A DNA stretch of 64,000 bases, taken from the NCBI RefSeq assembly GCF_042433915.1, contig NZ_JBHLUN010000013.1:1-64000 (forward strand). The letters run 5' to 3'. The position numbers and the translations under genes were made by a program. The stretch's first letter is position 1. Each line of letters starts with the position of its first letter. The notes below the pieces were generated by a model. The model searched no databases and had not been told where the DNA came from. It was given only the letters and a program-made list of their open reading frames with translations. This stretch comes from Roseomonas elaeocarpi (lineage in GTDB: Bacteria; Pseudomonadota; Alphaproteobacteria; Acetobacterales; Acetobacteraceae). Positions 1 to 8,332 of this stretch are shown here, in pieces.

Positions 1-1504
1 TTTCCGCCGCGGCGCCTTCCGCCACCATCACGTCGTGCGCGTCGAGCTCGACGTGGAAGTACTCGACCTCGGCCACCTCCTCCTGCACCACGGTGGCGCC
101 GTTGATCAGCGTTTCCGCGTGCACCAGCACGCCGCGGAGAAACAGCGCGTGATCCGGGCTCACCAGGAGGTCGCGGTGCGGCACGCCCTCGGCCAGCGAG
201 CCGGCGCGGAAGCGCACCGGCCGGGCGCGTTCTGGCATGGGGTGGTGGCGCAGCGCGACGCGGCGATGGCCGACCCAGCGCACAGGTCGGAAACCCTCCG
301 CGCCCAGTAGCACGCGCACGCGGTCGCCCTCGCGCAGCTCCTCCACCGGCACCTCGCCGCGATCGGTCAGGATGCGGGTGCCGCGCGCGTAGCAGGGCTC
401 AGCGGCCCAGGCCTGTAAGGTCGAAAGGCTGACTGTTTCGGAATAGGGACCCGTGCCGCCATACTGGCTGACGGAAAATTGCACCTGCTCAACATCGTGT
501 AGCGTAAAGGAAGGTTCGGCGGCGTTGGCGTAGGAAACAGTCAGCCCGCTGGGATCACCTTTAACGAGGCCGAAGGAGTAAGCCGCGCGAACAAGGCTGC
601 TATCAGGAACCTTGGTCGGGCCACTATAGGAGCTGCTGATATAAGCAGTGTCGAAACCCGCGCCGCCATCTGCCAGACCACTGCCGGTGAACTCCAAGGT
701 GTCATTGCCTGCACCGCCTTCCAGTGTGCCAGCACCTGATAGACTATCGTCGCCGCCGCCACCGCGCAGGAGATCCTGACCACCCCAACCCCTGATGGTA
801 TCGCCAAGAGAGCCACCAATGATCGTGTCGGCCAGACCGCTTCCGGTGATGTCGAAGCGCTCGAAGTTGGCCGCGGTGCCACCACCCGACAGATGCATCA
901 TGCTGCTGAGAGTGAGTACGCTGCCGTGGTAAGGGTCCAGGTCCGTGCGGAGCGTATCGATCCCGTCACCTCCGTCAAACGTGCTGCTGCTGGCGCCGGA
1001 GATCCAGTCGTTGCCGCCGCCACCGCTCAGCACATCCTGACCACTCAAATAAACGTAGCCGGGGGTGGACGTGTAGCCCGCGATCGTATCGTCGAAGTCA
1101 CCGCCGGTGATGGTGTCGTTGCCGGAACTGCCTTGAATGTCGAGAATTTCGAAATTCGATACAGCAGGACCGCCCGGGATCTGGTTCGTGGTGCCGAACA
1201 GAAACTCGCCGTTCACGTCATCCTTGAACTTCGCGTGCAGCGTGTCGTTGCCGTCCCCGCCATCGGCCGCACCGGCTGCCCCGCCTTGAAGTGGCGCCCC
1301 TATATAGATCTGATCGTCACCCCCGCCGCCACTGAGGAAATCCGAAGGCCGGGATGCCAGGGAATAGCTGGCGAGACGCGTCGGGTCTGTTCCGTCGATG
1401 CTGGCGCTGCCAGCGACGAGGATATCGTCACCTGAGCCACCAAGGAGCGTGGGCGTATAGCTATAGGATCCGGTGCCTGTGCCGTAGGTCGCCTGAATCA
1501 CCAT
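1..1504 (-). CDS. RTX-type calcium-binding repeat protein with C-terminal Hint domain (partial, runs off left edge)
   Basis: The minus strand reads open from an ATG at 1504, with GGAG seven bases upstream, to the window edge: about 501 residues with no stop. Residues about 10-300 hold many glycine-aspartate nonapeptide-like repeats (GGSGDDIL, GGGGDDQI, GGDGNDTL, GSSGNDTITG, GGAGNDTL). In RTX proteins these bind calcium and form a beta-roll after secretion, usually through a type I system. From about residue 370 a Hint-like module begins with PCYARGTRI and continues with VEELREGDRV, LLVSPDHALFL and VEYFHVELDAHDVMVAEGA, which is typical of the Hint_2 domains at the C-terminus of alphaproteobacterial RTX proteins. 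The Cys of PCYARGT would be the self-cleavage nucleophile if the domain is active. An in-frame stop lies upstream of the ATG. The C-terminus is outside the window. No secretion genes are nearby. Confidence 0.85.
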   Translation of the reverse strand, partial: MVIQATYGTGTGSYSYTPTLLGGSGDDILVAGSASIDGTDPTRLASYSLASRPSDFLSGGGGDDQIYIGAPLQGGAAGAADGGDGNDTLHAKFKDDVNGEFLFGTTNQIPGGPAVSNFEILDIQGSSGNDTITGGDFDDTIAGYTSTPGYVYLSGQDVLSGGGGNDWISGASSSTFDGGDGIDTLRTDLDPYHGSVLTLSSMMHLSGGGTAANFERFDITGSGLADTIIGGSLGDTIRGWGGQDLLRGGGGDDSLSGAGTLEGGAGNDTLEFTGSGLADGGAGFDTAYISSSYSGPTKVPDSSLVRAAYSFGLVKGDPSGLTVSYANAAEPSFTLHDVEQVQFSVSQYGGTGPYSETVSLSTLQAWAAEPCYARGTRILTDRGEVPVEELREGDRVRVLLGAEGFRPVRWVGHRRVALRHHPMPERARPVRFRAGSLAEGVPHRDLLVSPDHALFLRGVLVHAETLINGATVVQEEVAEVEYFHVELDAHDVMVAEGAAAE

Positions 1505-1678
1505 CTGGCCGCTCCATTGGACGATGGCTGCGGGAGCCGAACAGTCGGACAGCACGTCCCATCTCCGGAAGTCTCCGGCAGATCATTGCGGACGTAAAGT
1601 GACCGGACATGCGTCTGACGTGTTGGATAGCCGTCCGCCGTGAAGCCATCCGTGGTTCAGAGGACCCATGGGAGCCCC

Positions 1679-2479
1679 TCAGTCTTCTACCTCCACCAGC
1701 ACCGGCACATGGTCGGAACACTGCTCCCACCCCCGTGCGGCCTTGAGCACCTGATGCCGTCGCAGCCCGGGCGCGAGGTCCCGGCTGACCCAGACGTGGT
1801 CCAGCCGCCGACCGCGATCGGCCGCCTCCCAGTCGCGGGCGCGGTAAGACCACCAAGTGTAGAGCTTCTCCTCCTCCGGCACGAAGTGGCGCAGGGCGTC
1901 GTGCCAGTCGCCGGCGCGCTGCCAGCCCGTCAGAGCCTCGACCTCCACCGGCGTGTGCGACACCACGCCCAGCATCTGCTTGTGTGACCAGACGTCGTGT
2001 TCCAGCGGCGCGATGTTCAGGTCGCCCACCAGCACGGCGCGCTTTGCCGCACCGCGCCCGGCGGTCCAGGCGGTGGCCTCGGCGATGAAGTCCAGCTTGT
2101 GCGCGAATTTGGGGTTGGCATCCCGGTCAGGCGTGTCGCCGCCGGCAGGGACGTAGAAGTTGTGGACCTCGATCGGGCCGCCCGGTGTTTCCACGTCGAC
2201 GCCCAGGTGGCGGCAGTCGCCCCGGGCGCACCAGTCGGGCTCATTGGGGCGGAGTGTGAGCGGCAGGTGCGACAGCACCGCCACGCCGTTGTAGCCCTTC
2301 ATGCCGCGGATGATGCGGTGCTCGAAGCCCAGCGCGGCAACCGCATCGTGCGGGAAGTGCTCGTCCGGGGACTTGGTTTCCTGCAGGCACAGCACGTCGG
2401 GCCGCAGCTCATCCATGAGCTGCCGCAGCAGCGGCGCGCGTAGACGCACGCTGTTGATGTTCCAGGTGACGATCTTCAA
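1679..2479 (-). CDS. xthA: Exodeoxyribonuclease III
   Basis: A 266-residue protein of the exonuclease III / AP endonuclease family, which cleaves 5' to abasic sites and removes 3' blocking groups in base excision repair. Family motifs are present in order: WNINSVRLR at the N-terminus, LQETK around residues 32-36 (metal-binding Glu), GYNGVAVLS near 80, GDLNIAP near 150 (Asp/Asn of the active site), LDHVWVS, and a terminal SDHVPVLVEVE with the catalytic Asp-His. Length matches the family (about 260-270). It is a single gene on the minus strand. The 174 bases between it and the RTX/Hint gene start show nothing I can name. Confidence 0.97.
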   Translation of the reverse strand: MKIVTWNINSVRLRAPLLRQLMDELRPDVLCLQETKSPDEHFPHDAVAALGFEHRIIRGMKGYNGVAVLSHLPLTLRPNEPDWCARGDCRHLGVDVETPGGPIEVHNFYVPAGGDTPDRDANPKFAHKLDFIAEATAWTAGRGAAKRAVLVGDLNIAPLEHDVWSHKQMLGVVSHTPVEVEALTGWQRAGDWHDALRHFVPEEEKLYTWWSYRARDWEAADRGRRLDHVWVSRDLAPGLRRHQVLKAARGWEQCSDHVPVLVEVED

Positions 2480-2590
2480 CGGAGCAGACCTACGTAACGG
2501 GGCATGGAGGAAGGAAGGCGCCGCCCGGATGCCACGGCCCGGGCCGGGAATGCCGCCGCGAAAGCGGCGGCTCCCTTCCGCCCGTCAGGC

Positions 2591-3274
2591 TCAGCGGATC
2601 GTGGTGCGGACCTCGCCCACGCCTTCGACCGTGCCTTCCAGCACGTCGCCCCGCTTCACCGCGGCCACGCCCTCGGGCGTGCCGGTCATGATCAGGTCGC
2701 CCGGCGCCAGCGTCACGAGTCGCGACAGGTTGGCGATCACCTCGGGCACCGACCAGATCATCTTGGACAGGTCCGAGACCTGGCGGGTTTCGCCATTCAC
2801 GCGCAGCTCGATGCGGCCCTTGCCCGGGTCGATGCCGGCGGCGGGCACCATCTCGCCCACCGGGGCGGAATGGTCGAAGCCCTTGCTCATGTCCCAGGGC
2901 CGCGCGGTCTTCTTGGCGGCGTTCTGCAGGTCGCGGCGCGTCATGTCGAGGCCGCAGCAGTAGCCCCAAACGTGCTTCAGCGCGTCGGCCTCATCAATAT
3001 CCTTGCCGCCGGTGCCGATCGCCACCACCAGTTCCATCTCGTGGTGCAGATCGTTGGTCGCGGGCGGGTAGGGCATGTCGGCGCCGCCCGTTACCACGGC
3101 GTCAGAAGGTTTGGTGAAGTAGAAGGGCGGCTCGCGCGTGGGATCGGAGCCCATCTCGATCGCGTGCTCGGCATAGTTGCGGCCCACGCAGAAGATGCGG
3201 CGCACCGGGAAGGCGCCGCCGCCCCGTACGGGGATGGTGGCCAGCGGGGGTGGGGCGATCACGGTATCGGCCAT
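2591..3274 (-). CDS. Fumarylacetoacetate hydrolase family protein
   Basis: A 227-residue cytosolic FAH-superfamily enzyme. The conserved metal-site acids are visible: HHEMELVVAIG (Glu-x-Glu) near residue 70 and GLDMTRRD (Asp) near 105. The substrate-loop signatures VGRNYAEHA, PFYFTKPSDAVV and the C-terminal LAPGDLIMTGTPEGV are also present. Short FAH proteins of this size include acylpyruvate hydrolases, oxaloacetate decarboxylases and 2-hydroxyhepta-2,4-diene-dioate isomerases, so the exact substrate cannot be fixed from sequence. No catabolic partner lies next to it: downstream is xthA and upstream a hairpin-rich gap. It is most like the FAHD1/YcgM acylpyruvase group by length and motif spacing, which is inference. 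Confidence 0.9.
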   Translation of the reverse strand: MADTVIAPPPLATIPVRGGGAFPVRRIFCVGRNYAEHAIEMGSDPTREPPFYFTKPSDAVVTGGADMPYPPATNDLHHEMELVVAIGTGGKDIDEADALKHVWGYCCGLDMTRRDLQNAAKKTARPWDMSKGFDHSAPVGEMVPAAGIDPGKGRIELRVNGETRQVSDLSKMIWSVPEVIANLSRLVTLAPGDLIMTGTPEGVAAVKRGDVLEGTVEGVGEVRTTIR

Positions 3275-3622
3275 GGCGCTGCGCGTACTCCTTGCGGAAA
3301 GACGAACGCAGCATAGGCGGGCGGGATGAGGTGCGGAAGCGGGGGAAGGTCAAGACCACGAGTGGCGCCCGGCCTAGGGGGAAGCCGGGCGCCGTACTCA
3401 TAACAACTTCCGATCGGAGTCGTGGTCGGGCGAGCCGGTGGGGGGACCGGCCGCTGTCGGCTAGAGTAGAAGCCGACAGCCACAGTTTAGCCCCGATTCA
3501 ACTTGCGATGCAAAAGGAAGTTCTCCGCAAGACGCGGGTGTGAGTCACGCCAGTCATCACCCCCTCGTTACCTTCGTTACGACGCGGAATGATTCGCCGC
3601 GTGGCTCCGGAACGAGGCTTCT
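3275..3622. other. Intergenic region with a run of three hairpins
   Basis: This 348-base gap between the FAH gene start and the end of the downstream minus-strand hydrolase has no credible coding frame. It carries three adjacent perfect inverted repeats between 3364 and 3480 (listed separately). The rest, 3481-3622, shows no further pairing or motif that I can name. The promoter of the FAH gene must lie in the right-hand part, but no clear -35/-10 pair stands out. Confidence 0.6.
3364..3480. repeat. Three consecutive perfect hairpins (island A)
   Basis: Direct reading gives GGCGCCCGGC (3364-3373) and its complement GCCGGGCGCC (3384-3393) around a 10-base loop. Next come GCCGGT (3434-3439) and ACCGGC (3446-3451) around six G residues. 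Last, GCTGTCGGCT (3453-3462) and AGCCGACAGC (3471-3480) enclose an 8-base loop. None is followed by a T-run, so ordinary intrinsic terminators are not well supported. They could shape the FAH 5' leader or end the upstream-strand transcript. See also the islands near 10.3 and 12.2 kb. Confidence 0.7.
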
Positions 3623-4417
3623 TCAGGCAGCGGCCGTCAGCCGCGGCGGCTGGCTGCGGGCCCGGCGATGGTTCTCGGCGGCCTGTCCGAAGACTTCGAA
3701 GAGTCGGCGGCTCCGCGCATCCTCGCGCCAGTCATATTCCGGGTGCCACTGAACACCGCAAGCAAAACCGCGCGAACCTTCCACGCGCACCGCTTCCACG
3801 GTGCCATCGGGCGCCCAGGCCTCGGCCGCCAGCCCCGGGGCCAGCCGTGCGATGCCCTGGTTGTGCAGGGAGTTCACCGCCACGGCCTCCAGCGCCCCCA
3901 GCCCGCGCCAGTGGGCCGCCAGGTGTGAGTCGGGCGCCACGCGCACCGCGTGCGCCTTGCCGGTGCGGACGCTCGACATCGGCTGATCAGAGGGCGTGGA
4001 ATGGTCCATGCGGCCGGGCAGGTCCTGGATACGCTGGTCCAGCGTGCCGCCGAGCGCGACGTTGAGCTCCTGAAATCCGCGGCAGATGGCCAGCAGCGGC
4101 AGCCCGCGCGCCAGGGCCGCGCGGATCAGCGGCAGGTTGGTGCTGTCGCGCTGGGCATCCTCGGGCGTGCCTTCCAGATGCGCCGGCCCGCCGTAGAGCG
4201 TGGGGCAGACGTTGGAACGCGAGCCCGTCAGCATCACGCCGTCCAAGTGGTCCAGCACCTCGGCCAGCGGCGCCTCGCCGAAGGCCGGGATCAGCACCGG
4301 CACCCCGCCCACGGGCCCCAGCACCACGTCGGGGTAATGCGCGGACACGGCGTGGTTGGGCATGCCGATCGCCCCGAAAGCCTTCATGCAGCAGGGAATG
4401 CCGATCAGCGGGCGCAT
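3623..4417 (-). CDS. Gamma-glutamyl-gamma-aminobutyrate hydrolase family protein (peptidase C26)
   Basis: A 264-residue class-I glutamine-amidotransferase-like hydrolase. The nucleophile elbow LLAICRGFQELNVALGG, with its Cys near residue 110, and the C-terminal GVQWHPEYD supplying His and Glu match the PuuD / peptidase C26 family, which hydrolyses gamma-glutamyl amides such as gamma-glutamyl-GABA in putrescine breakdown. The N-terminus MRPLIGIPCCMKAFG resembles the family start (PxIGIxxC). None of the other putrescine genes (puuA, puuB, puuC) is nearby, so the physiological substrate is uncertain. The start ATG at 4417 is the only good one before the conserved IGIPCC. The 90-base gap to LolA holds no feature. 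Confidence 0.93.
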   Translation of the reverse strand: MRPLIGIPCCMKAFGAIGMPNHAVSAHYPDVVLGPVGGVPVLIPAFGEAPLAEVLDHLDGVMLTGSRSNVCPTLYGGPAHLEGTPEDAQRDSTNLPLIRAALARGLPLLAICRGFQELNVALGGTLDQRIQDLPGRMDHSTPSDQPMSSVRTGKAHAVRVAPDSHLAAHWRGLGALEAVAVNSLHNQGIARLAPGLAAEAWAPDGTVEAVRVEGSRGFACGVQWHPEYDWREDARSRRLFEVFGQAAENHRRARSQPPRLTAAA

Positions 4418-4507
4418 GGCGTGTCCTGATTCTCCTTAGGCGGGGCGACCGTAGCAAAATCGTAGCAAACACTGTGCCGGCTCGTGAGCAATCCGGCGAA
4501 ACAGTTC

Positions 4508-5155
4508 CTACTGCCGACGGCGCGCCTCGTTTTCCATGAAGCGCGGGTCGTTGAATTCGAAGAGCAGGGGGTCGAAGCGGCCGCCCACCTCGATCTGTGA
4601 CAGGCTGACGCGGGTTTCGCGGCGCTGGGGGTCGAGCACGACCCACTGCCGCAGTTCCATCGGGCTCTCGGCCAGAACCAGCGTCAGCTGCCCTTCGGAA
4701 GGGCTGCTCGTGCGCTGCACCGTCACGCGCAGGAAGCCGCCGGACCGCTCGCCGCCCACCACCGTCACGTCGCCCGACAGCTTCAGCTGCGGCTGGAGAA
4801 GGAAGGACAGCGGCGTGGCCGAGGTCGGCACCACGCTGGGCTGCCCGAGCTCACGGTCGAACTGCATGAACTGGCTATGACTCGCCACCAGCAGCAGCCC
4901 GTCGGCGGCATCGTACTCGAAGCGCATCCGGCCCGGCCGCCAGATCCAGGCGGTGCCCTGGGCGCTGCTGCCGCTCTGCCCGATCTGCAGGAAGCGCGCC
5001 TTCAGCGTGGTCAGGCTGTTGAAGTAGTCCTCGATTCGCCGCAGGTCGGCCTGGGTGAGGCCGCCGCGCGCGGCGGACTGGGCAAAGGACCAGCGAGGCG
5101 CGAGGGCCAGCAGGGGGGCGGACAGCAGCAGGGAGCGGCGCAACATGACCGACAT
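4508..5155 (-). CDS. lolA: Outer-membrane lipoprotein carrier protein LolA
   Basis: A 215-residue periplasmic chaperone that carries lipoproteins from LolCDE to the outer membrane. A signal peptide (MLRRSLLLSAPLLALAPRWSFAQ) is followed by LTTLKARFLQ, the strand motif WIWRPGRMRFEYDAADGLLLVA, and the C-terminal LSQIEVGGRFDPLLFEFNDPRF, all typical of LolA. The ATG at 5155 (MSVMLRR) and an in-frame ATG at 5146 are equally possible starts. The open frame extends much further upstream, but that part overlaps the SMP-30 gene antisense-free in another frame and is not coding. The gene sits alone between the C26 hydrolase and the SMP-30 gene, with 185 bases to the latter. Confidence 0.9.
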   Translation of the reverse strand: MSVMLRRSLLLSAPLLALAPRWSFAQSAARGGLTQADLRRIEDYFNSLTTLKARFLQIGQSGSSAQGTAWIWRPGRMRFEYDAADGLLLVASHSQFMQFDRELGQPSVVPTSATPLSFLLQPQLKLSGDVTVVGGERSGGFLRVTVQRTSSPSEGQLTLVLAESPMELRQWVVLDPQRRETRVSLSQIEVGGRFDPLLFEFNDPRFMENEARRRQ

Positions 5156-5340
5156 GTGGCGGGCAGGTCGTGGCAGGAAAAGGGCGGATCGGCACCCAAC
5201 CGGCGGTGTGCCCGCCACCCTGCCCCGCGACGGTTGCGGGGCGGGCCGCGATCGGTGCCCGTCGTGGCAGGCAGGTACGTCGGTGACCACCTCGGGCAAC
5301 CCCCTCGGGCCGGTGCCCGGGTGGCCGCGCCCTCGCAGGC

Positions 5341-6207
5341 TCAGTCGGCGAAAAGGCCCACCGGCACGCCGGCCACCTCCATGCGGAGCTCCAGCAGGCT
5401 GCCCTCGATCGGACCATCGCCGTCCTTGCGCAGGCTGGTGACGTAGAGCGTCCGCATGTCGGGGCCACCGAAGCAGGGCATGGTCGGCCACTTCACCGGC
5501 AGCTTGATCTGCCGATCCAGCGTGCCGTCGGGCAGCCAGCGGTTCAGCACCCCGGCCGACACGCCCGCCGACCAGTAGCCGCCTTCCACGTCGGTGGCGC
5601 CGCCATCGGGCCGGCCGGTCTCGTTGGGAACCTGCGCGACCTCCCGCTGCGGGCCGATGGTGCCGGTCTCGGGGTCGTAGTCGGCGGTCCAGATCCGGGC
5701 ATGGCGGGTGTCGGAGTGCCACAGGGTCCGCCCATCCGGGCTCCAGGCCAGGCCGTTGGAAATGATCAGCCCGTCCACCAGCCGACGGCAGCTGCCGTCG
5801 GCCGAGATGCTGTAGAGCGCGGCGCCCGCCTCCTTGTCGTCGGTGTCGTCCATCGAGCCAACCAGGAAGCGCCCTTCCGGGCTCGCCTTGCCGTCGTTGA
5901 GGCGGTTGCGCGGCCGGTCGGGCTCGGGGGCCACCAGCAGTTCCAACGCGCCGCTCACCGGGTCGAAGCGGTGGACACCGCTGCGCAGCGCCACGAGCAG
6001 CCCGCCGGAGCGGCACAGCGCGAAGGAGCCGATATGCTCGGGCAGGGTCCAGCTCTCGAGGCGCTGGCCGTGCACGTCCACGCGGTGCAGCGTCGGGCGC
6101 TGGATGTCGATCCACCAGAGGTGGCCGGTACGCCCGTCCCAGACCGGGCACTCGCCCGTGGTGGTGGCGGGCGGGGCGTCGAGGATGCGGATCTGCGGGT
6201 CGGCCAT
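5341..6207 (-). CDS. SMP-30/gluconolactonase/LRE family protein
   Basis: A 288-residue six-bladed beta-propeller sugar lactonase. The metal ligands expected in the family are present: Glu in TTGECPVWDG (about residue 18), Asn in RNRLNDGKASPEGRFLVG (about 105), Asn in IISNGLAWSPDGRTLWHSDT (about 155) and Asp in GATDVEGGYWSAG (about 205). Enzymes of this group open aldonolactones such as gluconolactone, xylonolactone or L-arabinonolactone. It is divergent from the porin gene across 211 bases, so the two may share a regulated promoter region, which would fit uptake and hydrolysis of sugar-derived compounds. That pairing is inference. Substrate is not decided by sequence. Confidence 0.93.
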   Translation of the reverse strand: MADPQIRILDAPPATTTGECPVWDGRTGHLWWIDIQRPTLHRVDVHGQRLESWTLPEHIGSFALCRSGGLLVALRSGVHRFDPVSGALELLVAPEPDRPRNRLNDGKASPEGRFLVGSMDDTDDKEAGAALYSISADGSCRRLVDGLIISNGLAWSPDGRTLWHSDTRHARIWTADYDPETGTIGPQREVAQVPNETGRPDGGATDVEGGYWSAGVSAGVLNRWLPDGTLDRQIKLPVKWPTMPCFGGPDMRTLYVTSLRKDGDGPIEGSLLELRMEVAGVPVGLFAD

Positions 6208-6418
6208 GGCGGTTCCTCCGGCACTGGTTCGGGCAACGATGAAGCGAACGGCCGGAAACTGCGAGAGGGGAGCGGCCCGGTCACCGCCGCGCTCATCCGG
6301 TGGCCCTGCGCATCTGACAAGGATGGTTGCCGCAATTTAATCGCGCTGCGAGGCATCTTTGCCGGATTTCGGACGGCGATGGGTTTATGCGGAGCCACCC
6401 TGGGGAGGGTGGAAGTTG

Positions 6419-8320
6419 ATGAATCCGTTTGCGAAATCTTTCTCCTGCGTTGCTGCGACGCCCCCGCGCGAGCAGGCCGTGCGCCTCGGCCGCGCCGCGC
6501 TGCTCGGGGCGGCGGTGCTGTCGCTTCCCATCTGGCTCCTGTCGGCGGCCCCTGCCTCGGCACAGTCGATCGAGGAGCTGAAGGCCCAGCTCAACATGCT
6601 TCAGCGCCGCATCGAGCAGCTGGAAACCGAGCAGAAGCGTGCCGCCCGGCGGGAAGCCGAGGCACAGCGCCAGGCGAGGCTGGCCTCACAGGATGCGGCG
6701 CGCAACGCGCGCGTGGCCGAGGCATCCCCCACCCAGGCATCCCCCACCCAGGCGCCCGCCACGAACCAGGGCGCCCCGGCAGCGGCCCCGAGCTCGGCAT
6801 CCCAGGGCTTGACGGCTTCTTCCGCGGGGCGCCAGCCCGCGGGCGATCAGGCCCCGGCAGCGCAGTTCCCGATGGCCCAGAGCGGTACCGGAACCGTGAC
6901 CCCGCCGCAGGGGCGCGGCGGTTCCGGGCAGCCGCAGCCGGCACCCTCCACCACGCCCTCCCGCCAGGCCAACGACCAGGCACCGCCGCAAGTGGCCTCG
7001 GCCCTGCCGGTACAGGAGCAGGCAGCCAACGACCCGCTGTCGCAGTGGCGCGGCTCCTTCCCCGGCTCCTTCCGGGTGCCCGGCACCGATACCTCGGTCC
7101 GCCTGTACGGCTTCGCCAAGCTGAACATGATCGAGGATCTCGGGCCGCGGAATCGGTCCGACTCGCTGGGCAGCGGCATCCCGCTGGACCACGGCGCCGG
7201 TGGCGGCCGTACCAACGGCGACTTCCAGGCCAGCGCCCGCCGGTCACGCCTGGGCATCGAGACGCGCACGCCCTTCGACCGCGACTTCGGCGAGGTCCGC
7301 ACCCAGCTCGAGATCGACTTCGCGGGCCAGACCAACGACCTGACCGCGCAATCGACCAGCAATCCGTATACGCCGCGCCTGCGGCAGGCCTTTGCCGAGT
7401 TCGGCAACTTCGAGGCCGACGGCTGGGGCACGGTGCTGGTGGGGCAGTCGAACTCGCTGTTCAACGACAGCGTGCTGATCCCGCTGCAATGGCTGAACGA
7501 CTGGACGGCGCTGGGCGCCAGCGCGGTGCGGCAGGCGCAGCTGCGCTACACCCACCGCTTCGCCGGCGGCCTCACCACCAGCATCTCGCTGGAAAATAGC
7601 TACAGCGACGTGACCTCCACGAGCGGCACCAGCTATCCCGACAGTAACGGCGGCGCAGGCTTCGGCATCAGCGAGGCGCCCGACCTCGCGGCGCAGGCGA
7701 TCTACCAGGGCGACTGGGGCTTCGCGGCGCTGCGCGGCGTGGTGCGCGAGGTGCGGATCGACAACGGCGCGGCCAGCAACGCGGCGCAGCGCTACAACGA
7801 CACCACCGTGGGCTACGGACTGGGCTTCACCGGCGCCTTGAACCTCCTGGACAAGCGGCTGGTGCTGGCGACCACGGTGAACTACGGCAAGGGGCTGGGA
7901 CGCTATCTCGACAGCTCCTCCAACGGCTACAGCGCGGTGACGGACTTCGGCTTAAGCGGCGTGTCCGGCGCGCAGGCCAAGATCGACGCGGTGCAGGTGC
8001 TGTCGGGCATCGTCGGCGCGCAGTACCACTGGAGCGACAAGTGGCGCTCCAACGCCATGCTGCACGGCGTGCGCCTGAACTACCCGAGCTACGTGCACGA
8101 CTTCGCGGGCTGCATCGGGGCGTCCTCCGGCACGGTGTGCGACGGCGTGAACCGCGACATCTGGGCCGGCGTGATCAACCTGATCTACAGCCCGGTGAAG
8201 CCGATCGACCTCGGCATCGAATACACCCACGAGGAGCGCACCCTCGAAACCCGCGACCTCAACGGCACGCGCGGCGGGCAGGCGGACCGCATCCAGGCCT
8301 CGGCGATCGTGCGGTTCTGA
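6419..8320 (+). CDS. DcaP-like trimeric outer-membrane porin
   Basis: A 633-residue outer-membrane protein. An N-terminal signal segment ends in APASAQS. A coiled-coil stretch IEELKAQLNMLQRRIEQLETEQ follows, as in porins that trimerise through an N-terminal helix. Then comes a Gln/Ala/Pro-rich linker (about residues 85-205) with the repeat ASPTQASPTQAP. The rest is a beta-barrel with repeated aromatic-ending strands (VRLYGFAKLNM, GEVRTQLEIDF, VLVGQSNSLFND) and a final IQASAIVRF ending in Phe, the usual outer-membrane insertion signal. DcaP-family channels take up dicarboxylates and other small anions. The ATG at 6419, preceded by GGAGG, is preferred over an ATG 60 bases upstream. It converges on the LysR gene with 12 bases between stops. 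Confidence 0.9.
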   Translation: MNPFAKSFSCVAATPPREQAVRLGRAALLGAAVLSLPIWLLSAAPASAQSIEELKAQLNMLQRRIEQLETEQKRAARREAEAQRQARLASQDAARNARVAEASPTQASPTQAPATNQGAPAAAPSSASQGLTASSAGRQPAGDQAPAAQFPMAQSGTGTVTPPQGRGGSGQPQPAPSTTPSRQANDQAPPQVASALPVQEQAANDPLSQWRGSFPGSFRVPGTDTSVRLYGFAKLNMIEDLGPRNRSDSLGSGIPLDHGAGGGRTNGDFQASARRSRLGIETRTPFDRDFGEVRTQLEIDFAGQTNDLTAQSTSNPYTPRLRQAFAEFGNFEADGWGTVLVGQSNSLFNDSVLIPLQWLNDWTALGASAVRQAQLRYTHRFAGGLTTSISLENSYSDVTSTSGTSYPDSNGGAGFGISEAPDLAAQAIYQGDWGFAALRGVVREVRIDNGAASNAAQRYNDTTVGYGLGFTGALNLLDKRLVLATTVNYGKGLGRYLDSSSNGYSAVTDFGLSGVSGAQAKIDAVQVLSGIVGAQYHWSDKWRSNAMLHGVRLNYPSYVHDFAGCIGASSGTVCDGVNRDIWAGVINLIYSPVKPIDLGIEYTHEERTLETRDLNGTRGGQADRIQASAIVRF

Positions 8321-8332
8321 GGCGCCGCCCCG

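Noticed and set aside
1461..1856. A minus-strand frame (131 codons) with sequence SGHFTSAMICRRLPEM that briefly suggested a broken transposase
   Set aside because: It overlaps both xthA and the RTX gene start out of frame; no transposase motif, inverted repeats or target duplication were found.
5701..7599. A 632-codon plus-strand frame overlapping the SMP-30 gene and the porin
   Set aside because: It is antisense to SMP-30 and then out of frame with the porin; no motif and biased composition.
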